Part shown: in pieces, positions 1 through 7,814 of the stretch | Position numbering within the stretch: position 1 is the first letter of the stretch | Layout: every line of letters starts with the position of its first letter | Program-made: the position numbers and the translations under genes | Assembly (NCBI GenBank): GCA_964472565.1 | Contig: CAYYNB010000101.1 | Location: forward strand, 1-21,387 | Length of the DNA stretch: 21,387 nt | Direction of reading: 5' to 3' | From: DATAMF01 sp964472565 | GTDB lineage: Bacteria > Chloroflexota > Anaerolineae > Aggregatilineales > Aggregatilineaceae | Notes under the pieces: model-generated | Seen by the model: only the letters and a program-made list of their open reading frames with translations | Databases searched by the model: none | What the model was told of the DNA's origin: nothing

Positions 1-317
1 ACGCTTGCGCTTTTGCTGCTTGCTTTCCTGTCACTCTGCTGTTGTTAAGGTGCGTGCTCCATTGAACCGGGCTTAGGGAACAAAAACGCCGAGTGAAAAC
101 CACATCGGCGGGGCATTGACACAATTTGAAAACTGAGTTTTCACCTTACTACTGTGTCTGTCCTAGCCCCTTTCCTATCGTTCAATTTTTGGAACCTGCA
201 ACCGCATTGCGGTGCGTTGTTCTCATTGAGCGTGGACAAATCTTACCACCCTTTAATGGGGGCGTCAAGGGCAGATTCAAAACAAGTCTTATACTCATTT
301 TAAACCTGCGCCCTCAC
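1..317. other. Gene-free stretch downstream of recR
   Basis: I see no convincing gene here. Reading frames are short and without recognisable motifs. There is an 8-bp inverted repeat GTGAAAAC (94-101) with GTTTTCAC (137-144), separated by 35 nt, and a small hairpin ACCGC-ATT-GCGGT near 200. Neither is followed by a T-run that would make a clear terminator for the leftward recR operon. A gene beginning left of the window cannot be excluded. Confidence 0.4.
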
Positions 318-923
318 CTACTCCAGGCTGTGTCGCCCCTGAAAGGCACGCAGCAGAGTAACCGAATCGACATATTCCAGATCACCCCCAGTAGGCAGGC
401 CACGTGCCAAACGAGTCACGCGAACACCGGTTGGTGCTAGTTGACGCTGCACATACATAGCCGTTGCATCGCCTTCCATACCTGGATTTGTCGCCAGGAT
501 CACTTCTAGCACTCCCCCCTGCTTCACCCGCTCGACGAGTTCTCGGACCTTCAAATCCTCTGGGCCGATTCCCTCCACCGGTGAAATCGCGCCGTGGAGC
601 ACATGATATCGCCCTTGATAGGCACCTGTACGCTCAACAGCGAGTGCATCCAGCGGATCTTCCACCACAACAACCTGCGATGCATCCCGATGCGGATCAG
701 AGCAGATCGCGCAGGGATCATCTTCAGTGATGTTATAACATACCGAACAATAACGCGTTTTCACCTTTAAATCGTTTAGTGCATCAGCCAGTGTAAGCGA
801 AAGCTCATCCGGTGCACGCAATAAATAATAGGTCAGGCGTGACGCCGTTTTCGGCCCCACGCCGGGCAAACGAGATAAGGCATCGATCAATCGCGTTACG
901 GGCTGCGGGACTGCTTTACTCAT
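318..923 (-). CDS. recR: Recombination mediator protein RecR
   Basis: RecR works with RecO/RecF in loading RecA on gapped DNA in the cytoplasm. The 201-aa length is normal for the family. Visible domains in order: N-terminal helix-hairpin-helix with LPGVGPKTASRL (about 19-30), a C4 zinc finger with Cys59, Cys62, Cys71 and Cys74, and a Toprim domain from about residue 82, including VVVVEDPLD and the ATNPGMEGDAT stretch, ending in the conserved LARGLPTGGDLEYVDSVTL region. The ATG directly follows the TAG of the upstream membrane-protein gene (TAGATG), so the two are translationally adjoining. It is the last gene of the leftward dnaX-ebfC-TM-recR operon, a common bacterial arrangement. Identification is certain from motifs; the operon is inferred from spacing. 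Confidence 0.97.
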   Translation of the reverse strand: MSKAVPQPVTRLIDALSRLPGVGPKTASRLTYYLLRAPDELSLTLADALNDLKVKTRYCSVCYNITEDDPCAICSDPHRDASQVVVVEDPLDALAVERTGAYQGRYHVLHGAISPVEGIGPEDLKVRELVERVKQGGVLEVILATNPGMEGDATAMYVQRQLAPTGVRVTRLARGLPTGGDLEYVDSVTLLRAFQGRHSLE

Positions 924-1541
924 CTACTCTTTCCGTTTCGCCGTCTTGATAGTTTGTGTCATCGCCTCGACCAGCGTAAGCGGCACATCACCCGAAAAAG
1001 GTTCACTACGTGCCACCACCCAATTTACCGCGTCAAAACCCAACGGCCCCATCACGACCACTGATTGCCGATTGCTACCATCGTTGACAGTCATGTAAAG
1101 GCGCAAATATACTGCTTCGGCGGCATCTTCCACACACGGCATGCTGCTATAGGTAAGCGTCACCTGCCAGGGAACCAAGCGCTGGATTATCGTGCTTAAA
1201 TCCAGCTTGCGCAGAAATTCGCTGTCACAATACCAGTTCTGATCGAATATCTCGCGCACTGATTTGATAGTCACATGATAAACTGGAAGATTGCCGTCTG
1301 TTGGAACCACACGAGCTGCATTGTCGCTAAAATTTACTTCCCAACCCTTTGATACAGCAAACTGGTATGTATTATCCGCATCCGAAAAAGTGCCAGGACC
1401 CACATTCGACGGCTCTTCATCCACAAAAAGCAGCCAAACCAGTAACCCGACAAGAATCAGAGTAACAACGACCAGCGCCATAATCAACCAGTTCATTGCC
1501 GCAGATCGGTGTCGAGTGGTCGAACGTCGCGCAGTGGACAT
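924..1541 (-). CDS. Single-pass membrane protein of unknown function
   Basis: A 205-aa protein I do not recognise. The N-terminus is basic and Ser/Thr-rich (residues 1-15), followed by one strong transmembrane segment (about 17-39, starting NWLIMALVVVTLILVGLL) and an extracytoplasmic domain of about 160 residues with alternating strands and two cysteines that could be disulfide-bonded (around YWCDSEF-like and MPCVED regions). The topology suggests a signal-anchored, outward-facing domain. The start ATG is preceded by AGGGGA, a modest ribosome site. It sits 18 bp after ebfC and abuts recR, so it is inserted in an otherwise standard dnaX-ybaB-recR operon. Its function there is unknown; co-transcription with recR does not by itself imply a DNA-repair role. 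Confidence 0.8.
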   Translation of the reverse strand: MSTARRSTTRHRSAAMNWLIMALVVVTLILVGLLVWLLFVDEEPSNVGPGTFSDADNTYQFAVSKGWEVNFSDNAARVVPTDGNLPVYHVTIKSVREIFDQNWYCDSEFLRKLDLSTIIQRLVPWQVTLTYSSMPCVEDAAEAVYLRLYMTVNDGSNRQSVVVMGPLGFDAVNWVVARSEPFSGDVPLTLVEAMTQTIKTAKRKE

Positions 1542-1559
1542 ATTTCCCCTGCTTCAGAT

Positions 1560-1937
1560 CTAGAACAACCCGCTCAGACCGGGCGGCAACATCGAGCCAA
1601 GATTCCCGGTTGCATTATTCATTCGCTCCGCCGCCAATGCCTGACTCTGTTCGATTGCCTGATTCACCGCGGCAACGAGTAAATCCTGTAAATCAATCAG
1701 CCATTCTTCGTCGCTGGTATCAATCGCATCCGGGTTAATTTTGATCGCCTGCACCCTCTGCCCGCCGTTAATTTCAACCGTCAGCGCGCCGCCACCAACA
1801 CTCACGGCGATAATTTCACTTTCCAAAGCAGACTGTGCCGCAGCCATATCATCCTGCATCTTCTGAATCTGCTTCATCAAAGAGGCCTGGTTGGGCATGC
1901 CACCTGGACGCCCGCCGAATCCACCCTTTTTAGTCAT
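1560..1937 (-). CDS. ebfC: YbaB/EbfC family nucleoid-associated protein
   Basis: A 125-aa member of the YbaB/EbfC family, small dimeric DNA-binding proteins. The Gly-rich start (KKGGFGGRPGGMPNQASL) leads to a long helix containing MKQIQKMQDDMAAAQSALES, then beta strands with VSVGGGALTVEINGGQRVQAIKINPDAID, and a helical end with LQDLLVAAVNQAIEQSQ, which is the usual family order. The C-terminus has the Met/Gly/Pro-rich tail (LGSMLPPGLSGLF) common in this family. GGAGAG lies about 7 nt before the ATG. It follows dnaX by 35 bp in the same direction, and the dnaX-ybaB-recR neighbourhood is widespread in bacteria, which supports the call. Confidence 0.95.
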   Translation of the reverse strand: MTKKGGFGGRPGGMPNQASLMKQIQKMQDDMAAAQSALESEIIAVSVGGGALTVEINGGQRVQAIKINPDAIDTSDEEWLIDLQDLLVAAVNQAIEQSQALAAERMNNATGNLGSMLPPGLSGLF

Positions 1938-1972
1938 CGTTTTTCTCTCCTGAATCTAATAGATTTTCGCAG

Positions 1973-3532
1973 TTACTCATCCACATCGGTAATTTCACCG
2001 CCGAGTTCATTAATGCCATAAGCGAGAATATCATCGCCAGCGATAATGTCTTCGATGTCCTGGTCATATTTACCCGAATCGCCAATCACAATCACATTCA
2101 CTTGTAAGGAAATTCCCAGGACCTCGGCCAACACTTTTTCGAGCAGTTGGCGCTTATCGGGTGCTTCCAGTTTTCCCTTAAAGAATTCATTCCGCGCGCT
2201 GATGATCAGGCGATTTTTCCGAACTTCATGCGGTGCGGCATGATCCAACAGCGGCGGCAGTGAACGATCCAGGTCTTTGGCGACCTTCTGTATTTTACCC
2301 CACTGTGCCTTAATATCGGAAACTTGAAGGGCGCTTCCCGGCACAGGAGGCGCAGGTTCTGCTGGAACACTACTGGCATTTGGTTTACGTGTTGGCGCAG
2401 GCAGATCATCCTGTGTGCGCATATAACGCGGCACAGGTTCCTCCTCAATCACAGGCTTAATACTTTCGACAAATGCCAGTTCCAGCGGGAGTTGAGGCTG
2501 CCAACCACCCTGCCATTCTTGAATTGCATTATTAAAAACACGAACTGCCTGTAACAGCGCCTTCCGCCCAATCACATCAGACTGTTGTTCGATCACAGCA
2601 CGCCGCTCAGCCGTCGTTTCGACCAAATTCGAGCCGCCCATTTTAACCAACATCATCTGCCGTAAATATTCAACCACCTGCCGCCCAAACTGCCGGGGAT
2701 CAGCCCCTTTATCTACTGCGGCATTGATTAAATCCAAGCCTCGCGCCGCATCATTTTCGATCAAACACTGGACCAGTTCCGCCACATTCCGTCCGCTAGC
2801 CGTCCCCAACACTTGTTCCGCCATTTCCAGCGAAATATGCTCGTCCGGGTCCGCCAATAGTTGGTCCAGCAAACTCACGCTATCACGAACACTCCCCGTC
2901 CCCTCGCGCGCAATTAATTCCAGCGCCCCTTGATCAATCGACACGCCTTCTGTTTCAGCAATCAGTGCCAGCCGTTCCACGACTTCACCCAGTGATACGC
3001 GCCGGAACTCGAACATCAGACAGCGGCTTTTAATCGTCGCCGGAACCTTGGCGATTTCGGTTGTTGCCAGCACAAAAATAGCGTGGGCTGGCGGTTCTTC
3101 AAGTGTCTTGAGCAGCGCATCAAAAGCCGCCCCCGAAAAACGGTGAACTTCATCGATAATATAGACCTTATATCGTCCTTCGGTGGGCGCAAAACCAATT
3201 TTATCTCGGAGATCGCGCACATCATCCACGCTGGTATGCGAAGCCGCGTCAATTTCGATCAGATCGAGGAAACGGCCCTCGTTCACCGACACACAATAGC
3301 TGCATTCATTGCAGGGGCGCTGGTCGGCAACCGGATTTGTGCAGTTCACCGCCTTAGCCAGCAAGCGCGCGGTTGTAGTTTTCCCCGTACCACGTGGCCC
3401 GCTGAACAAATATGCATGGCGAATGCGATCTTGGCGCAGTGCATTACGCAGTGTGCGAGTAATATGTTCCTGGCCGATCATGTCGTCAAACGACAAGGGC
3501 CGCCATTTTAAATAAAGCGCCTGTGCAGGCAC
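1973..3532 (-). CDS. dnaX: DNA polymerase III subunit gamma/tau
   Basis: DnaX is the ATPase of the clamp loader that places the beta clamp on DNA. The 519-aa protein starts with ALYLKWRPLSFDDMIGQEHI, typical of the family. Walker A is GPRGTGKT (45-52), zinc cysteines are Cys64, Cys74, Cys77 and Cys80, Walker B is IIDEVH (125-130), and the sensor/arginine-finger motif SRC is at 169-171. Domain III follows, then a Pro-rich linker (about 365-395) and a tau-like C-terminal domain. The start is a GTG (3532-3530) with GAGGGAGAG upstream, and no better ATG exists. It heads the leftward operon. I saw no obvious A-rich slippery sequence, so I make no claim about a separate gamma product. Confidence 0.97.
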   Translation of the reverse strand: MPAQALYLKWRPLSFDDMIGQEHITRTLRNALRQDRIRHAYLFSGPRGTGKTTTARLLAKAVNCTNPVADQRPCNECSYCVSVNEGRFLDLIEIDAASHTSVDDVRDLRDKIGFAPTEGRYKVYIIDEVHRFSGAAFDALLKTLEEPPAHAIFVLATTEIAKVPATIKSRCLMFEFRRVSLGEVVERLALIAETEGVSIDQGALELIAREGTGSVRDSVSLLDQLLADPDEHISLEMAEQVLGTASGRNVAELVQCLIENDAARGLDLINAAVDKGADPRQFGRQVVEYLRQMMLVKMGGSNLVETTAERRAVIEQQSDVIGRKALLQAVRVFNNAIQEWQGGWQPQLPLELAFVESIKPVIEEEPVPRYMRTQDDLPAPTRKPNASSVPAEPAPPVPGSALQVSDIKAQWGKIQKVAKDLDRSLPPLLDHAAPHEVRKNRLIISARNEFFKGKLEAPDKRQLLEKVLAEVLGISLQVNVIVIGDSGKYDQDIEDIIAGDDILAYGINELGGEITDVDE

Positions 3533-3661
3533 AATCTGCTCTCCCTCTACTCATCGTCAACCTGCTAGTGTAACAAGCGCTCCAATTGATGCGCAAATCT
3601 CAGCTTTGTTTTTAGCTTCAATTATTCTGTGAGATTTGGATGCCCCCTAATCTCATACCCA

Positions 3662-3670
3662 TGATATAAT
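3662..3670 (+). promoter_or_regulatory. Extended -10 promoter of tatA
   Basis: TGATATAAT is a perfect extended -10 element (TGn plus TATAAT). No good -35 lies at 16-18 bp, as expected for extended -10 promoters. Transcription would start near 3677, giving a leader of about 27 nt before tatA. Confidence 0.6.
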
Positions 3671-3703
3671 CAGGATCATATCGGTGGGCGCAAGGAGACT
3701 ACT

Positions 3704-3880
3704 ATGGGTAGTTTTGGCACTTCAGAATTATTGATCATATTGGCAATTGTCATTTTACTCTTTGGCATCGGGCGCGTTTCTCGCATTGGCGGTGAAATGG
3801 GAACAGCCATCCGAGAATTTCGCAAGGGACTAAAGGGTGACGAAAACGAGAAACAATCTGCTGCTGAAAAGAAGGAATAA
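3704..3880 (+). CDS. tatA: Sec-independent translocase subunit TatA
   Basis: A 58-aa protein with the full TatA layout: a short N-terminus (MGSFGTSELL), one membrane helix (about 8-22, LLIILAIVILLFGIGR), the hallmark FG hinge (LFGIGR), an amphipathic helix (SRIGGEMGTAIREFRKGLKG) and a short charged tail (DENEKQSAAEKKE). TatA oligomers form the passage for folded Tat substrates in the cytoplasmic membrane. AAGGAG lies 5-6 nt before the ATG. It is a single-gene unit here with its own extended -10 promoter and a hairpin terminator just after; tatC is not in the window. The Arg in place of a Lys after the FG hinge (GIGRVSRIGG) is within family variation. TatA versus TatB/E cannot be separated by sequence alone, but the short tail favours TatA. 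Confidence 0.93.
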   Translation: MGSFGTSELLIILAIVILLFGIGRVSRIGGEMGTAIREFRKGLKGDENEKQSAAEKKE

Positions 3881-3899
3881 AGACTTCTGCGGAGTGAGA

Positions 3900-3940
3900 A
3901 ATGCCCTCACTTTGCTGATTTGCTTATGAGGGCATTGATC
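3900..3940. terminator. Hairpin terminator between convergent tatA and LysM gene
   Basis: A perfect 10-bp inverted repeat AATGCCCTCA (3900-3909) and TGAGGGCATT (3927-3936) with a 17-nt loop lies between two convergent genes. The tracts after the stem on either strand are only weakly T-rich, so it is a modest bidirectional terminator. Confidence 0.55.
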
Positions 3941-5014
3941 TTATTCTGCGGCTAAAGTTGTTTCGGCAGCAGGCGTTGCAGCAGATAATGTTTGTGGTGA
4001 TGATCCGACGCGAAAGTTAGCTTGAACCTGCCCGCTGGCATCGGTGAGAGTGACAGTTTCCCCTTCGGTCCAAACCGCTGTATCCAGATTCCAAAATAAA
4101 GCAATTGGGGTATCCAAGCCCTGACGTGTGTAGATAAACAGACGGCTCCCCTGCTGGATTATATATTCTGGAAAGCGGAAGGTATTACCTTCATCGTCCG
4201 TCAATGTCCAGCTTTGTAAGTTGAGCCGATCACCGATATTCCGTAATTCAACCACCTCATTATTGGGATCCCCCCAACCCTGAACATTGACGATCACAAT
4301 TTGGGCATTGGAAGCCGTAGGTTGCAGGGTGACAGTCGGTACTACGCGTGTCAAGGCAAAGGGTGTATTCGATGGAGAAGGAGCGGGTGTAGGTGTATAA
4401 AGAAGCGCGCAGCCCTCGTTCGGTATAATCAGTGTATCCCCTTCACGGATAAAATCATCCTCACCCAGTCCGTTTGCAATCATCAAATCACCCACCAATA
4501 CACCATATTCCTGTGCAATAGTGATTGGGAATTCACCCGCCTGGACTACATGCCGGATACACCCATCTTCTTCGGCGGCAGCATCAACCACTTCCGTTTG
4601 GTTTACAGCAACTTCCGCCGTATTTCCCCCCGGTGGAGGATTGGTTGGAATAGGTGGGAGGCGTGAGGGATCGATAGTCGGCAATGGTGTTTCCGGCGGA
4701 ATTTCTACCCCGCTGCTCTGTTGCATAGCCACCGTCGTAGAAGCACTAAGCGTTTGGGTCTGAAATCCCAAAGCTCGTGCAGTGCCATCATAGGTATCAA
4801 TCATCGACTGTTGGGCCGCGATCGTGCCCTGGTACTCTTCAGGAAGCAGCGCGCCTGCGGGCCATTCCGCTTCTTTATACAGCACCTGAGTGACAATTTT
4901 CGTTTCAGGGGTATTCGAATCATCAGGGCCAAATACAGTGATGACCAGAAACGCCACCGATAACGACACGATCACGTTCACTAGAATAAATCCGATCAGT
5001 ACCCGACGGCTCAT
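3941..5014 (-). CDS. Membrane-anchored LysM and lamin-tail domain protein
   Basis: A 357-aa envelope protein. One N-terminal membrane segment (about 4-28, RRVLIGFILVNVIVSLSVAF) anchors it; a spacer rich in Pro and Thr follows, then a LysM domain (about 153-198, with HVVQAGEFPITIAQEYGV and the closing GDTLIIPNEG), a second Pro/Thr linker, and a lamin-tail domain (about 238-336, starting IVIVNVQGWG with VVELRNIGDRLNLQSWTLTD). LysM domains bind peptidoglycan-type glycans; extracellular lamin-tail domains are beta-sandwiches often found on bacterial surface proteins. I chose the ATG at 5014 because GAGGTGAG lies just upstream and the membrane helix then begins at once; an ATG at 5062 and a TTG at 5071 in frame would add 16-19 basic residues. 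The exact role is unknown. Confidence 0.85.
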   Translation of the reverse strand: MSRRVLIGFILVNVIVSLSVAFLVITVFGPDDSNTPETKIVTQVLYKEAEWPAGALLPEEYQGTIAAQQSMIDTYDGTARALGFQTQTLSASTTVAMQQSSGVEIPPETPLPTIDPSRLPPIPTNPPPGGNTAEVAVNQTEVVDAAAEEDGCIRHVVQAGEFPITIAQEYGVLVGDLMIANGLGEDDFIREGDTLIIPNEGCALLYTPTPAPSPSNTPFALTRVVPTVTLQPTASNAQIVIVNVQGWGDPNNEVVELRNIGDRLNLQSWTLTDDEGNTFRFPEYIIQQGSRLFIYTRQGLDTPIALFWNLDTAVWTEGETVTLTDASGQVQANFRVGSSPQTLSAATPAAETTLAAE

Positions 5015-5174
5015 ACCTGTCTCACCTCTACGTCTCCGCCTGGAGAAAGATAACTGTTTCATGCGATTCAAACATCAGCTTATAAGTAACACAGTCATCT
5101 TAACACACGCCAGCACATTGGAGCAAAGAAGAACCCATTTGCAGTAAAATAAAGACGAAACAAGGAGAATACTC

Positions 5175-5807
5175 ATGTCTGAAGAACAACATCGCATTTT
5201 ACAGATGGTCCAGGATGGCATTATCACCGCACAGGAAGCTGAAACGCTGCTCAAGGCGATAGCGACGCCTGAATCCATGGTTGACGATGAAATCATAGAT
5301 GAAATTACAATGGTAGAATACACACCGAGCGGAGGCGAAATCGAGACTTCCATTTCAGTTCCTCCCAAAAGTAAAACGCCCGATATGAATCAATTTCGCC
5401 GTCACTGGGAAATCCCCTTCGCTATCGGCATCATCCTGACGGGCACAGGCGGAATATGTATTTCGAGCGGAGGGCCAGGGTTGCTTGTTTTTGGTGGATG
5501 GACCATCTTTCTTGTCGCCATTCTGATTACGCTGCTGGGGTGGTGGAGTCGCACGTCACCCTGGGTCCATATCCGCATTCGGGAACGCGCTGGAAACCGC
5601 TTCTCGCTCAGTCTACCGCTTCCCCCTTATGGATTTTTGGAGAGCATTCTGCATTTCTCCAAGCGTTTTGTAGACAAAGAAACCGATCAAAACCTCGATC
5701 TCGCCATTTCATTCCTAAGCACCATTAAAGACAATCCATCCGACGAACCGATCAGCATTGATATTGATGACGAAGATGGCGATCAAGTTCAGGTATTCGT
5801 TGGGTAG
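5175..5807 (+). CDS. Membrane protein with SHOCT-like N-terminal domain
   Basis: A 210-aa protein. Residues 5-30 (HRILQMVQDGIITAQEAETLLKAI) match the short SHOCT-like/YvlB-type helical motif (two helices with a Gly-Ile-Ile-Thr turn and EAE-x-LL) found at the N-termini of many stress-linked membrane proteins. Two membrane segments follow (about 79-98 and 101-124), then a cytoplasmic C-terminal domain ending in an acidic stretch (DIDDEDGD). AAGGAG lies 7 nt before the ATG, and a possible -10 TAAAAT is at 5145-5150. In other bacteria such proteins often accompany envelope-stress regulators, but no regulator is adjacent, so the role stays open. Confidence 0.75.
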   Translation: MSEEQHRILQMVQDGIITAQEAETLLKAIATPESMVDDEIIDEITMVEYTPSGGEIETSISVPPKSKTPDMNQFRRHWEIPFAIGIILTGTGGICISSGGPGLLVFGGWTIFLVAILITLLGWWSRTSPWVHIRIRERAGNRFSLSLPLPPYGFLESILHFSKRFVDKETDQNLDLAISFLSTIKDNPSDEPISIDIDDEDGDQVQVFVG

Positions 5808-5828
5808 TCGCACGAGACATCCACGCTA

Positions 5829-5854
5829 AGACTGTGTATATTTGAATACAGTCT
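5829..5854 (+). other. Hairpin between two plus-strand genes
   Basis: AGACTGT (5829-5835) pairs with ACAGTCT (5848-5854), with a further TAT/ATA possible inside. It lies in the leader of the next gene. No T-run follows on the plus strand, so it is not a clear terminator; it could be a leader hairpin. Confidence 0.35.
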
Positions 5855-5878
5855 GAAAATAGAAGGATGGTCGCACGG

Positions 5879-6901
5879 ATGACTTTTTTGAAACGGGTGC
5901 TGCGAGTCCTTTGGTTCGTGGTTCTATTTGGCGTAATGATCTATGGCCTCAGCGCGACAGGTTATGTCGCACTGAGGTTATTAGTGGGCGAACGGTGGGA
6001 CACCATTGCCTTCGCCAATAACTTTGTTCCCTGGTGGGCACTCGGTGGACTAATTGCTGCATTGATAGCAATATTTTCCCGATGGCGTTGGCCCCTACTC
6101 GCTCTACAAGCTCCGATTCTGATTCTTTTCGTCGTCGTATACGGCGAATTATTCTGGCCGAATCGGGATGCAGCCGAAGCCGGGAACAATATACCGCTCA
6201 CCGCAGCCACCTATAACACGCTGTCCCTCCAATCCGATCCGCAGCAGGTGCTCACGGTTATCAATGCGTTGGATGCAGACGTCATTGGTTTGCAAGAAGT
6301 TGGTCCCGACTTGGCCGATCTCCTAGCCCAACAGCAGAAATATCCTTATCAGGCACTGCACCCCGCCGAGTCAGAACATGGTGTTGCCCTCCTAAGCCGC
6401 TATCCCATTCTCGAAGAGCAGGTCTTCTCCCCATTCCAAAAATATGTCCGCCATCTGCGCGTCCTGGTCGATATAAACGGCACACAGGTTGCCATATATG
6501 TGGTTCATCCCCACACGCCTCACCCCTATTTTCCACCAACCGCCTACAACACTCAATTTCGGGACGAGCAACTGGCCGCCCTGCGCCAACGCTTAAAAAC
6601 AGATACCATCCCTATCCTTGTCTTATGCGACTGCAACACAACAGATCAAAGTGATGCCTACCGCGCTATGGACAAGATACTGGTCGATTCCTTCCGTGAG
6701 GCAGGCTGGGGTTTAGGTTTCACTTTTCCAGCGCGCATACTCGAAGGTGAACTGGATGTTCCGCGGATGATTCGCATCGACTATGTGTGGCACAACGAGT
6801 TTTTTGTGGCAACCAATGCACAGGTTGGTCACGATAGTGGCACTTCTGATCACCGTCCGGTGATCGTTAACCTTCTCCTTAAGCAGCAAAGCGAGGACTA
6901 A
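5879..6901 (+). CDS. Membrane-anchored endonuclease/exonuclease/phosphatase family protein
   Basis: A 340-aa protein with three N-terminal membrane helices (about 8-30, 47-66 and 72-90) followed by an EEP-fold hydrolase. Catalytic motifs visible: TYNTLS (Asn), GLQEVG (Glu), LLSRYPI, VVHPHTP (His), IDYVWHN (Asp) and the closing SGTSDHRPV (Asp-His). The usual GDFN motif reads CDCN, keeping the Asp and Asn but not the Gly. The family is Mg-dependent and cleaves phosphodiester or phosphomonoester bonds in nucleic acids, lipids or inositides; the substrate here is unknown. The active domain would face outside if the three helices place it so. An ATG at 5867 is also in frame but its GAAGG abuts the codon, so 5879 is preferred. 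It is followed within 3 bp by a metallophosphoesterase. Confidence 0.88.
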   Translation: MTFLKRVLRVLWFVVLFGVMIYGLSATGYVALRLLVGERWDTIAFANNFVPWWALGGLIAALIAIFSRWRWPLLALQAPILILFVVVYGELFWPNRDAAEAGNNIPLTAATYNTLSLQSDPQQVLTVINALDADVIGLQEVGPDLADLLAQQQKYPYQALHPAESEHGVALLSRYPILEEQVFSPFQKYVRHLRVLVDINGTQVAIYVVHPHTPHPYFPPTAYNTQFRDEQLAALRQRLKTDTIPILVLCDCNTTDQSDAYRAMDKILVDSFREAGWGLGFTFPARILEGELDVPRMIRIDYVWHNEFFVATNAQVGHDSGTSDHRPVIVNLLLKQQSED

Positions 6902-6903
6902 TC

Positions 6904-7782
6904 TTGCCGTCTAAATGGCTCAAACTCTTAGCTGGAGCCAGCAGTGCAGCCATGGGTACATTGGGCTATATGCACTGGGTAGAACCGCGCTGGCTTCGTA
7001 TTTCCCGCCTCACCATTTCGATTCCCAATCTCCCCCCTGCTTTTGATGGTTATCAAATCGCGCACCTTTCCGATCTTCACCTCGGTGTGCAGATGACAGA
7101 CCGCTATCTACCAACTATTGTTGAAAAAGTGAACAGTGAGCATCCCGATCTCATTGCCATTACAGGCGATTTTAGTACCGGGGAACGAGATGGTCTGGAC
7201 AACGGCCAGCAAATGCTGCGTCAACTGCATGCGCCGGATGGTGTCTGGGGCGTACTCGGTAATCATGATTATCATGTTGGGGCAGATGCCGTGATGAGAA
7301 TGGCCGAACTTGCAGGTATTGGAATGCTGTGCAACCAGCATCACCTGCTCACTCGTGGCACAGATTGTGTGATCCTAGCCGGCATCGACGATGTTATGAT
7401 TGGAGCGCCTCATTTACCCGCAGCATTGCACAATACCCCCGCAAACACCCCGATCATCCTATTGGCCCACGAACCTGACTTTGCGCGTACCGCATTAGCT
7501 TATCCTAATATCATGCTCCAGCTTTCCGGGCATACACATGGCGGCCAAATTCGTCCCCCTATGTTCGGCCCCATCGTGCTGCCCAAACTAGGACACATCT
7601 ATTATGCGGGAGCATATCGGGTAAGGCATATGGCGCTGTATGTCAGTTCTGGCATAGGAACCGGGCGTTTTACCCTGCGCCTCAATTGCCGCCCAGAAAT
7701 CGCCCTGATCCAACTGCGGTGCGGAAATCGGGAAAATAATCACCAGTGGCCGACCAAATACCGCAAAGACGCGGTATTATAA
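6904..7782 (+). CDS. Metallophosphoesterase, membrane-associated YkuE/YaeI type
   Basis: A 292-aa calcineurin-like phosphoesterase. It has an N-terminal hydrophobic stretch (about 6-24) and the full set of dimetal ligands: HLSDLHLG (Asp57, His59), ITGDFSTG (Asp89), GVLGNHDYH (Asn120, His121), LLAHEPDF (His189) and LSGHTHGGQ (His210, His212). This pattern fits the YaeI/YkuE/UDP-2,3-diacylglucosamine-hydrolase-like branch, enzymes acting on membrane lipids or phosphoesters. The start is a TTG with GAGG 8 nt upstream, 3 bp after the EEP gene stop, so the two are likely cotranscribed. With the following glycerophosphodiesterase this gives three phosphoester hydrolases in a row, suggesting phospholipid turnover; that is inference. 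Confidence 0.92.
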   Translation: MPSKWLKLLAGASSAAMGTLGYMHWVEPRWLRISRLTISIPNLPPAFDGYQIAHLSDLHLGVQMTDRYLPTIVEKVNSEHPDLIAITGDFSTGERDGLDNGQQMLRQLHAPDGVWGVLGNHDYHVGADAVMRMAELAGIGMLCNQHHLLTRGTDCVILAGIDDVMIGAPHLPAALHNTPANTPIILLAHEPDFARTALAYPNIMLQLSGHTHGGQIRPPMFGPIVLPKLGHIYYAGAYRVRHMALYVSSGIGTGRFTLRLNCRPEIALIQLRCGNRENNHQWPTKYRKDAVL

Positions 7783-7814
7783 AGCAAATTTCTAATTCAC
7801 AGAAGGAAATTATC

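Noticed and set aside
3533..3703. Possible SRP RNA gene beside dnaX, as in many bacteria
   Set aside because: No conserved SRP hairpin sequence (GGAAG/AGCAG type core) on either strand; the segment only contains the dnaX ribosome site and the tatA promoter.
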